NCBI GenBank assembly: GCA_021464245.1
Contig: JADCRB010000030.1
Coordinates: 3,674,213-3,738,212, forward strand
Source: Carallia brachiata
Lineage: Eukaryota > Streptophyta > Magnoliopsida > Malpighiales > Rhizophoraceae
Direction of reading: 5' to 3'
DNA length: 64,000 nucleotides
The notes under the pieces were generated by a model. It saw only the letters and a list, made by a program, of their open reading frames with translations. It was not told where the DNA came from and did not search any database. Below, one piece after another: positions 25,001 to 37,000 of this stretch; positions within the stretch are counted from its first letter, which is position 1, and each line of letters opens with the position of its first letter. The translations under genes and the position numbers were made by a program.

Positions 25001-28000
25001 CTCATTTGCTAAAATTTGTAGATCTTCTTTCATATATATTCAGGTTCCCAGTTCTTATGAGTCTTTTGCTTTGCTCCTCGAAGTGTGCTCTTTTGCCCTG
25101 TAACTTGATAACATTGGTCTTCCTTTTTGGTGGTTGTGGAGGGGGTGGGACCATCAGGGAAGGCCTAAGCGTTATCATGATTAGTGACTTGGCTCTTCTG
25201 GTTCTTATTTGAATTCCTTGTATTGACACTTGAAAGATTTTTCTAATTGTTAGTCCTTCCCTGTTTGTTTACTGTGTGTGTAAACTGTTTGCCATTCTGC
25301 ATTTGTGCTTTTCACAGCCTACATTGTTTCTGATTGGCCCATTTCAATGTTCTACTGCAGACATTAGGACCGCAGTCAAAAATAAAGTTCCTCTTGTGCG
25401 CTCATTAACGTTGAACTGGGTGACATTTTGTATTGAAACAAGTAATAAAGCTGTTATTTTAAAGGCGCATAAGGATTATGTCCCTGTTTGTATGGAGGTT
25501 AGTGCATCTTTACATAAAAGTTTACTTTATATAATTAATTCTACACTGTTATGTTTCCTGTTTAAAACTAGTGCACCGTTGACACTTGGGTCATACCCTC
25601 AAACTATAAACATTAGACTATGTTGTTTCTAAGTTTATGAGCAGTAATTATTGGTGAGTATGTGCAATGCTTTATGATGAGTTATTGAGCGTTAAAGTAA
25701 TATCTTCACATCGTTGAACCCAATTAAAATTGAGATTAAGGCTTTCTTGTTGTTGTTGTTGCCAATGGTGAACTTTTGACCTGGTTCATCAATGCCCATG
25801 GGATCCATCATTTAGTTCTTTACTCTGCTAATGTCTCCTGGAGCCTTATGTTGCTGAACATCTAAGTTTTTTGGCATATTCTGTACTTCAACCTAATTTT
25901 CCTGTTTTTAATGGAATATTTGGAATCCAACAAATTGGATCTTCTAGTGCCTCAATGATGGGACCCCAGAAGTAAGGGATTCAGCGTTCGCAGTTTTGGC
26001 AGCAATAGCTAAGGTAGTACTTTAATTTTATATGATATGATTATATAGGTTCCAAATGTTACTCCCTTCCTTATAGTGTTCTCACATATCCTTAGTTGGT
26101 TGGTATGAGACCTCTGGAGAGGTCGTTGGAGAAGCTTGATGATGTCAGAAGAAAAAAGCTATCTGAAATGATCGCAGGTTCAGGAGCTGGTGCAAGCTCA
26201 GGTTTTTTTTTTTGGCTGTAAATTGCATATTGTGGTCAGCGTAATTTGTTTAGCATTGTAGCATATATACATGCCATATCATCAGAGCTTTTTTCCCCCA
26301 CTAAATATCTTGCTATTTTGCATGGCAGCTACAATTCAAACTGTTGGTGGGAGCAACTCCTCCCTGGAGGTGGGATTTTTTTTTTTTTTTAATTGAATGT
26401 AGCATACAGTTATTGATGTGTTTCAGAATCATTTATTTGTTTTCTATGTTTCATAATTTCTTTACTTCTTTTAAGGGTTCTGAAATAAAAGGATGCCTAA
26501 GATAGATATGCTTATGTTATGGATGGTCATCTCGATTTTGACATCCGATGCAATGTTTTGTGGGTAATGCCAATTGCATGTAGATTGTAGTTTTGCTTTT
26601 ACTTCCCTCCATTATCCCCTCTTTCTCCCCTGTCTATCTTCCAGCTTTTTTTTTCCCAGAGTTTTTACTTGTATCTTCCTGCTATTCCACAAATTCCAGC
26701 TTAGACCACTAAGGGTTGTGAGAGATTGAAATGCCATGCTCAGCCAACATTAATGAAAGGATTGTTGCAAGTCTATAGAAATCAGTGTGTGTGATTGTGT
26801 TTTCTTGTACATCCAGATCAACCTACCCCTCAAAAGCCTGTAAAACAATACTGCAATTATTTAAACTTCTTTAACCAATGTTTTTTTAGTTATCATACCT
26901 GCCAGTTTGTTCTATTCTTCTGAGTGGGTTTATTGGTCTTTCAACTATTATTGGAAATACCCAAGTATTGTATGATATACTTTGACTGCATCTTCTCATA
27001 GTTCCTTGCATGCTTGCATAGACATTTGTTGTTCATTTTTACAAGTGGTACCTTGGTTCATTCTTTACTCGTGTAATGAAATTTGTTACATTTAGATATC
27101 ACCCATAATTGCTGTTCTTCATTATAAATTAAGCAGGCATCGGAAGGGTCATTTGTTAGGAAATCAGCGGCAAGCATGCTTACTGGGAAGAAACCTGTTC
27201 CAGCAGCGGTGCGTCTCTCTCTCTCTCTCTCTCTCTCTCTAGCTATCTATCTATCTATTGTATGCATGTGTTTCACTAGCTACCTTTGTGCTTTTGCTTG
27301 TTGACGAAAGGCTATTGCAGTTTCCTTTTATTTTGACAATTTTGGTTTTATCAGCCTGCTAACAAAAAAGTGGGGTCTGCAAAGTCGGGGGCCAATAAGA
27401 AAGGAGATGGCGCTGTGAGGGCTGAAAATTCAAAATCAATTGAACCACCCGAGGACGTTGAGGTTAGTCAATAACTTTTGCATGAAAATCTTTTTTCATT
27501 GGAGGCCTTTGCTAACTGCCATTTGTACTAATTATTTGTACAATCTTTTTCGTTTGCTGCTTTGGTCTGTTTGGTCTTTGCAGCCTGCAGAAATGAGTCT
27601 TGAAGAGATTGAAAGCCGGTTAGGTTCTCTTATACAAGTTGATACCGTGTCTCAACTGAAAAGCACCGTGTGGAAAGAGCGGCTTGAAGGTAGTTTGAGT
27701 TTGTCCCATAACTATTACTTTCCTTTCCTTTTTTTTTTGGTGGTAGCGTACAATGCATTGTGTGTCTAGAAGGGTGTCCATTTGATAAAAGAAAATTCTG
27801 CAGTTAGTCCTTTTCTCTATTTTCTTTGTTAGTGTGGAGGGAACAAAACAGAAAAGCCTTTGAGGGGGTGGAAAATTTTCTCTGACGGAAAATTTGGTTC
27901 TTATATGTTTTGGTGTACTGGCTTTAGGAACATAGAGGATGTGGTAGATTTTGTTGATTCTCTCTCGTCCATTTTTGGCTTGACTACTAACGTTTACTAA

Positions 28001-31000
28001 TGTGTTACTTTGGCTTTCACTTGATGGCTTCTGCTTGTTAATTTGAACTCCTTTTCTGCTTGTCTATGAGAATCTAACTAGCTTTCAATCTTGTTGGCAA
28101 TGGTTGCAGCAATCTCATCTCTGAAAACACAAGTTGAGGAATTACAGGTCCTTGACCAGTCGGTGGAGATTTTGATTCGTCTTCTTTGTGCCGTTCCTGG
28201 ATGGAATGAAAAAAATGTTCAGGTATTGTAAGGCCTGCATTTTTTTTTCCATTTCATTAGACTGTTTGTTATTCTTTATTAATATTTTTCGTTTTATGAC
28301 ATTTGATACAACAAATTCAAATTCTGCAGGTTCAGCAGCAAGTCCTAGAAGTTATTACTTATATAGCGTCAACTACATCTAAATTTCCAAAGAAATGTGT
28401 TGTGCTCTGCCTTCTAGGTGGGTATTGGCCTCAAACGCTTGTCTTTTGTTTTAACGTGAAAGTAATTTTATGAAAATTTTACTGTCCTTTGTTTGCTTTG
28501 CATTTATGAACTTGGTTGTGGATCTTGTTCTAAATACAATTTTTGGCTTTGGTTTGTACGTTGTTTATAGATGATGTTATCTTTGTAGATGAAAAAGGGA
28601 GGGGTTAGCCACAATTTAGAATCTAAGGGCCTTAAGTTGAGTTGCACAAAAACAAAATACATGCATTTTAATTTTAGTAGGGTTAGGAGTGAGATACAAG
28701 ATAAGACTACATGGTTAGAGGGATAGAAATATAGAGCAGGATGTTCATAGAACATGAATTGGATGGCTAAAATGGAGGTGGGCAACCAGAGCTTTGTGTA
28801 ACTGCAAAATTCCTTTTAAGTTGAAGAGTAAATTTTATCGAGCAACAATCAGGCCAATGGTGTTGTGTGGTATTAAGTGTAGGGCTTGTAAGAAACAACA
28901 TGTCTTAAAAATTAAATGGCAGAGATGAGAATGTTTAGATGGATTTGTGGCCGTGTTAGGAATGGCCAAGTAAGAAATGATGATATTTGTAGCAATGTAC
29001 GTGTAGCTCCAATTGAAGACTAGTTGAGGGATTGACATTTGTGTTGGTTTGGATATTTGTGACATTAAGAGGGGAGAACCAAATCCAGCTGTTTGGTGAG
29101 AGGAAAGGGAAAGTACGATCTAAGTTGACTTGGGAACCTTTGGTAAGAAGGGATCTAGAACAATTACACCACGCATTAAACTTTGTTTATATTGGAATGA
29201 GGAAAAATGATTCATGTAGATGACCTCAATTGGAAATGGTGTTAAGACTTTGTTTTTGTTGTTGCCTGTCCCTTTTTATTGTAAAGTTTTTTTAGTTTCG
29301 GCTTTCTCATATGTACTTGACAGGTATTAGTGAACGGGTAGCTGATATTAAAACCAGAGCTCATGCCATGAAGTGCCTGACCACTTTCTCTGAAGCTGTA
29401 GGTCCAGGGTTCATTTTTGAGAGAGTAAGTATACTTCCAATCATTGCGCTTTTATCCTAGATATGTTGCATAAATTGATGGATATTGGACATTTTTTTTG
29501 TTATTTTGTTTCCTTAGTTGCCGTGAATGATTTACAAATTTAATGTTCTGTAGCTTTACAAAATCATGAAAGAGCACAAAAATCCCAAGGTTCTGAGTGA
29601 GGGAGTCTTGTGGATGGTTTCAGCTGTTGAGGATTTTGGTATATCACATTTAAAGCTCAAGGTGATTCCACTTAAATAATTGTTTTGTGCAACACACTTG
29701 CAGTGTGTAGCTTTTGCTATATTTTTGCCCTGTTGTCCATTTTGACGTTGAAGGAGAAGTGCATCTATGTATTTCAGGATTTAATTGACTTCTGTAAAGA
29801 TGTTGGACTGCAGTCCAGTGTGGCTGCTAGCAGAAATGCTACTATCAAGCTCTTGGGTGCTTTACATAAATTTGTTGGTCCTGGTGAGTAGCTATTTAAT
29901 GCCTAGTTTTCATTTGTGTTGCATCCATCTCGTGAAATAGAAGAAAAGAAAGAGGAAAAACGTTGGAGACAAATTGTTCCTCAAAAACCGAGGAATCGAC
30001 TGTATGTCTATTTATATAGGTATTGTTAGGGTTTCTACTTAATACAAAGAAAAAGACATATAAACTGTGTGGGCCGAGCCCACAAACATGCTCACTCACT
30101 CAACACATCTTAGATGCTTCTAAAAGCTTATCTTTTCTGCAGATATTAAGGGGTTTCTTGCCGATGTTAAACCTGCCCTGCTTAGTGCACTTGATGCAGA
30201 GTTTGAAAAAAATCCGTTCGAGGTAATGCGAAGATGATGCTCTATTGCATCTTAATTAGTTGTTGCTATGGGTGTTGCTTATTGTTTTCTTTTTATGTCT
30301 GTGGATGCATGCATGCATTGGTTTGTGTCCCTTAGGGTGCTTCTGCAGTGCCAAAGAAAACAGTTAAGACATCGGAATCCGTGGCTTCTTTTTCTTCTGG
30401 TGGACTTGATGGCTTGCCACGTGAAGACATTAGTGGAAAAATAACGCCTGTTTTGCTGAAGGGCTTAGAAAGTATTGATTGGAAGGTGTGGTCTCAAAGA
30501 GGACATTATGCTGCTTTTTTTTTTTTTTTAAGAGTTATGGAACTGATACATCAATCTATTACTTGATATTACTTGTTTGGCCATTATCATCTTATTTTCA
30601 GGTCCGTTTGGAGTCAATTGAAACTGTTAATAATATCTTGGAAGAGGCTAACAAGCGCATTCAACCAACTGGAACCGGTATGGCTTCCACTGCCTTACCT
30701 TTTATTGCGTCTTTCCCTCCTAAAATTTACAGTCCTTTGCAAATATTAGAGGCAGAGTAAGGCATGAATTCATGCCATCCAGGATCTTTTGTCATTGATC
30801 TCTTAGACTCTTATGTGATTGTTAGGTGAATTATTTGGTGCTCTCAGAGGGCGTCTATATGACAGCAATAAAAATTTGGTCATGGCAACTTTGACAACGA
30901 TTGGTGTTATTGCAACTGCTATGGGTCCAGCTGTTGAGAAGTCAAGCAAGGTTTCAATATCTAAACACCTTGCTTTCCAGTTATATTTATCACCTTGCAG

Positions 31001-34000
31001 ACAGAAGTTTAGCACTGGTTTTATTTTGTTTTTTTTTTTTTGGCAGGGCATTTTATTTGATATCGTGAAATGCCTTGGCGACAATAAGAAACAAATGAGA
31101 GAATGTGCTTTGGCGACTCTAGATTGTTGGGTTGCTGCTGTTCATCTTGATAAAATGGTAATTGCTTATTCATCTTGTTTTTGTCCGACTCTGCAGCTGC
31201 TCTCAGGCATATTGACCATTTGTTGTTCCAGATTCCTTATGTTACAGCAACTTTGTTGGATGCAAAGCTTGGTGCTGAAGGGCGTAAGGACTTATTTGAT
31301 TGGTTGTCAAGGCAACTTTCTGGATTGAGTGATTTTCCTGATGCTGCAAATCTGTTGAAACCAGCTAGCTCTGCTATGATGGTAATTTATATCTTTTTTA
31401 AGATTACTCCTAAATCAGAATAGGCATTAGTGGTTAACTTTAATTTGCGTTTGTTGTAACCTGCAATGTTAGGATAAGTCTTCAGATGTTCGAAAAGCAG
31501 CAGAAGCGTGCATTGCCGAGATTTTGAGAGCCTCTGGACAAGAAATGGTGCATTCATTTGTATATTATAAATCTTGATTTCGGTTTCTGAAATTTATTTG
31601 ATGCAGAGTTTGTTAATGTGTCCAGTATGTGTGTATAATGGGTTCCAGATTGAGAAGAATCTGAAAGATATCCAGGCCCCTGCTTTGGCTCTTGTTCTTG
31701 AACGAATGAATCCTCATGGGGCTTTACAAGGTGTGATCTTTAAAACTCCCCTTCTTTCTTTGAGGATTGTGTCCACACCCATGCCTGCTCTTAATATGGC
31801 TGACAATTCTGTAAGAAAATTTGACTTCTTTTATTAGAATCATTTGAATCTGATAATACTATTTCAATGGGGCTGGCATTTAAAATAGGCCCAAAGGGTG
31901 GAAGATCTGCTGCCAGCGGTGGTTCCAGACAGGTTAACAGAGCTGCCACTTTGGTGCGTACCTTTCTTTAAAAAAATAAAACCTTTTGGATAAATTTGTT
32001 TTTGGAGCTTAATGAGGACACCAAAAATTTCATGCATTCATCAGAGGGTCATGCCACCTAAGGGTGCACGGCCAGAGTCACTCATTTCCGTTCAGGACAG
32101 AGCTGCTCAGACACAAGCTTTGCTAAGTGTGAAGGACTCAAACAAGGTTCATATGCTTCGAAACATTAAAGCCTGCATCATATTTTAAATGCATTGCTTG
32201 AAAATGTGTCATTTGCTTGTGGTTTCGGAGCAGGATGATAGGGAAAGAATGGTAGTCCGAAGGTTTAAATTTGAAGAACCACGGATAGAACAGATACAAG
32301 AACTTGAGGTTTGTGTCTGTGACAGATTAAAGTAAATTCCCTAGATTTCTACAAATGTGCACCAATAGATCTGCGCAATTTGCTTCTGGTGCAGGGTGAC
32401 ATGATGAAGTATTTTAGGGAGGATTTGCATAGGCGGCTTCTAAGTACAGATTTTAAAAAGCAGGTTGATGGGCTTGAGATGTTACAAAAGGTATTTAGTT
32501 GTGTTCCTGAGCGCGAGTACTTTGTTGTAAGACAATCCTTTGTCCTAATTGAATATTTTGACTTTGTTTTAGGGACTTCCTTCAATCAGAAAGGAAATAA
32601 TTGAAGTTTTGGATATCCTTCTGAGGTGGTTTGTATTGCAGTTCTGTAAGTCTAATACAACTTGTCTTTTGAAGGTATGGATTCTTTTCCTTCATAGTGA
32701 CATTTTATTTTTCTTTCTGTATATCATTTTATCTCGAGTATGATGCTTGAGAACACGACTGATTTTTGTTGTTCTGTGGGAATGGGAAGGTGCTGGAATT
32801 TCTTCCCGAACTTTTTGACATGCTGCAGGATGAGGGGTATATGTTGAGTGAATCGGAGGCAGCTATATTTCTTCCATGCTTGACAGAAAAGGTATTGTCT
32901 ATGCCGTGGAAGAATGGATTTTGATCCACTTGTACAGTTTTTCAATTCACATGGTTCAAAAGTCTATGTTGCCCCTGAGTTTCTGTTGATATTTCTGGCA
33001 ATATGAAGTTCAATAGTTATTTAAAATGCTTCCCATTCCTTGATGAGAAGATATTTTACATTTTCTACCATGTTGCAGTTGGGGCATAACATTGAGAAAG
33101 TGCGAGAAAAGTTGCGTGAGCTCACCAAACAAGTTGTCAGTACTTATTCTGCAGCTAAAACGTTTCCTTACATTGTGGAGGGTCTCCGCTCTAAAAATAA
33201 TCGTACTCGGATAGAATCCACTGATTTGGTTGGATTCTTGATAGATCATCATGGTGCCGAGGTAACAGAGAAGCATCTATTCTGGTTATTGCCGTTGTTG
33301 TTACTGTTGTTGCCCTTGTTATCATTTTTGTTACTGTTGTTAACCCCCTCTCTTTCGCTGTTTTTGTTACTATAGTTGCTATACTACGTAATAATTTAAA
33401 CCACACTCTTTTTTGTCAAACAGATAACAGGACAATTAAAATCTCTGCAAATTGTTGCCAGCTTGACAGCAGAACGGGATGGTGAAATTAGGAAAGCAGC
33501 TTTAAACACACTAGCTACTGGTTATAAGCATCTTGGTAGGTATATTTTAAAGTACATTTGTTTTGTGTGTTGTTGCAGCACATTAAGTTTCTTTCCCTCA
33601 TTACAATTGTCTTATTCTTCTTCTTGTCCTTCATTTACGCTTCTCGATTTCATTTCCTCTGATTTTTCCATGTTTTAGGATTTCTTAGCTTGAAGGATTT
33701 ACATTGGTAGTAGTTCTTTTGCAGTTAAAATGACCTTGGGGTAGTTTCAGGAAAAACTCTTTGTATGGACGCATGCTTACATTCTGTTGAGTAATTCATT
33801 ATTGTCTCAGGTGATGACATATGGAAGTATGTTGGGAAACTAACAGATGCTCAGAGAAGCATGTTAGATGATAGGTTTAAGTGGAAGGTCAGTATCAGTT
33901 TTTGAGTTGGTACTTTTTCATTTTTTGTTTCAACACTATAATTCCAATGCTTTTTGCAGTACCGAGAGATGGAGAAAAGGAAGGAAGGACGGCCGGGTGA

Positions 34001-37000
34001 TGCTAGAGCTGCTTTAAGGCGTTCTGTCAGGGAAAATGGGTCCGTATTGGCTATAAGTTGTGATGTATTTACATTGCATTTTTACATAAAAAATGCGGTT
34101 TTCTTGATGCTCCATAATTTTGGCATTTTTTATGATTTTCAATAAGTTATAAACAGAAGTTTGCCAATTCTTGTTAGTCTAGTAATTAAATCATAAAAGT
34201 AACTGCTGTCATTCTACTTGTTGTGGAAATTATATAAAAATTTAAAGTTTTTCATCTAAAATTTTTAATTACCACACGTTATGCATTTATTATGTCAACT
34301 CTTTTTAGGTTGCCTGCTATATCTTGGTTTTAATGTGGAATAAGGTAACACGATGTTGCCTTTGCATGCGACACATTTTGGCTTATCAGTCTATTGAATT
34401 ATTGCAGCGAAAATGTACTTTGATAATTGAGAATCCAGGTAGGGTTCTATTTGTGAAAGAAATCGCAAGGGATTTCAATATTATTTGACACGGACTGAAG
34501 TTTGTATGTAATGCAATGAGAGAGAATCAAATGTGTTGTGATGCTTTAATTTGTATATTCTGGAAGGATTACCTGGATATTTTCAATGGAGAATTAAAAA
34601 AAATGCTCTCTCCTGCTCTGATAAAAAAAAAGTGGTAAGTTACTTATATTTCCCTACAGGTTCTGGTTAGAAGTTTTAAAATCGGATTCTGGTTAAGCAT
34701 CTTCTAATATAATCTGGTTGTTCCTTTGCATGAAATATCTCGAGTTTTGTGCACGATTGGTCGGCACCCCTTTTTCTATCATTTAAACGCTTCCATCTAT
34801 TTGGAATGGATGAGATGCTTTTAATTTTGATTCCGCTCTTTTGTTGAGAAAAATATTTTTATGCTGTATAACCTAGCCAACGTAAATTGTAAATTTTTGC
34901 AGCTGTTGGCTTTGGATCAAATCTTATGGTAATAACACTTTAGCATCTTTGCGATTTAATTTTCTTGACCATCAAATTTTCTTCTATTTTACTTGTCAGG
35001 CCTGATTTAGCAGAGCAAAGTGGCGAAGTTTCACAATCTATATCTGGCCCAGTATTTACCAGGTTGTAGATTTTCTGATATCGTACTTTTCTTATATGCC
35101 TGCCTTATTATATATTCTTTTTGCTTGTAATTGTTATGCTTAGTAACGTTGTTGATCACTTCCAGGAAAAGTGTTGTGCCACATGAGCTTCAAACCGATA
35201 GACCCATAACTTCCCATGAGCTTGCTAGTGTAAATGGTCCCACAAACTGGAATGAGGCTTTGTATATTATTTCTTTTGGTTCCCCTGAGCAGGTATGCAT
35301 TTTACCAAGTTGAATTTCATTCTTTCCTGTTTAAATACTGTGTAAGAGTGTCCCTTGCTTACTTGGTCTGCATCCTATCAAGTTGAATTTGAATTTCATG
35401 TTTACCCATTTAAATAGTGCATCAGAGTGTCCCTTGCTTACTTCTTGATCCTCATCCTAGTAATTTTTGATAGAGTGGGCTAGATTACCAAGTTTGTAAT
35501 TTTTATTTATTGGTAGGTATGTGATAGTTGCTGGAGGAATTGGGGTGCTCAGAGAGGCCTTGTTACTGTTTGTTTCTATGATTTTGGATGCCAGAAGAAG
35601 TGATATGGTTTTAATGTATTAGTATGTGGCATTGCAATTATTATGGGAGTTGGTCTTTTGTATCGTCATTGTGCTAATCTGTCTGAGGCTGTTGAGTGTC
35701 TTCATCTATTGGTATGTGGCATTGGAGTTATCATGGGAGTTGGTCTTTTGTATCGTTATTGTGCTAATCTATTTCTGAGGCTGTCGAGTTTCTTTGATTA
35801 GTTTTCAACATGGTTGGAGAGCTGTAATTGAATATTTTCTCATCCTTTCTAGTCTTTTATGAAGCAAGACCTCATACCCTGATCTATAATCAGGGGATTT
35901 CTCTTCCTGGGCAAATTCTTATATGTAAAAAAGATAAATAAATCAGATCTTTCTTCCTTGTTCATCTCTCTCTGTCTCTCTCTCTCTCTCTCTCTGTTTT
36001 TTTTTTGTCCTTTACATTGAACTCTAATTTTCTGGCCAGATGGTGTTGGCAGGGTAGGAATAGTCTCAACTTGCAGTAGGATAATATCTTGAATTTTTCC
36101 CCAAAATTGTTTTTCCCACTCTGTCTGTGTGTGTACGGTGCATGCATCTCTATGTTGATCTTTCTGCAAAGGGTTCTTGATTTTGAACATATGATTATTG
36201 CAGTCAGTTGAAGGGATGAAGGTGGTGTGCCATGAGTTGACACAGGCCACCAATGATCCAGAGGGCAGCATGATGGATGAACTTGTGAAAGATTCAGATA
36301 AGCTTGTCTCATGCTTGGCAAACAAGGCAAATACTGCTCATGACAATTAATTGTACATTGATCTCTCTTCGTCATCTAGACATCAAACTGTCTGATCATT
36401 AACAGTGTGATCTGCATTCTGTATGCCTGGTGGCTCTTCCATGAACAGGTAGCCAAGACATTTGATTTCAGTTTGACAGGAGCTTCATCAAGATCTTGTA
36501 AATATGTTCTAAACACTCTCATGCAGGTATATCTGTCTTTGTAAATTTTCACTGTTTTTATGTTTTACTATGTGATTGAACCTTTCCCAACACTCCTTGG
36601 GTGTGAAAGGATATAACGAGAGAAAACCTTTGTGTGAGGGGAGAACTTACGGAGATAGAGAGTATTAATCTTTCTGTCGACTTGATGAACAGTAGTACAT
36701 GATATCTTTTGCTGACATGTTAATTGGATTTTTCTGCAGACATTCCAAAATAAAAGACTTGCTTATGCTGTCAAAGAGAGTACCCTTGACAGTCTCATAA
36801 CAGAGCTTCTACTTTGGCTTTTGGACGAAAGGGTTCCCCATATGGATGATGGTAGCCAACTTCTGAAAGCATTGAATGTGCTGATGCTTAAGATTTTGGT
36901 AATGATTTGCCTTAAAGCATATGTTTCTTAAATGAGTTCTAGATGGTTTTTTTTTTTTTTTTGAGATGTGACTTTATGTGCAGGATAATGCAGATCGAAC

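Noticed and set aside
31731..31810. In-frame extension of MOR1 exon 31 to a second good donor
   Set aside because: Cutting at 31730 joins cleanly to exon 32 in the conserved GPKGG frame; the extension puts exon 32 in a frame without similarity. A minor isoform remains possible.
35849..36375. Two overlapping minus-strand frames of 158 and 137 codons
   Set aside because: They overlap MOR1 exon 44 in antisense and a TC microsatellite that gives an RERERE stretch.
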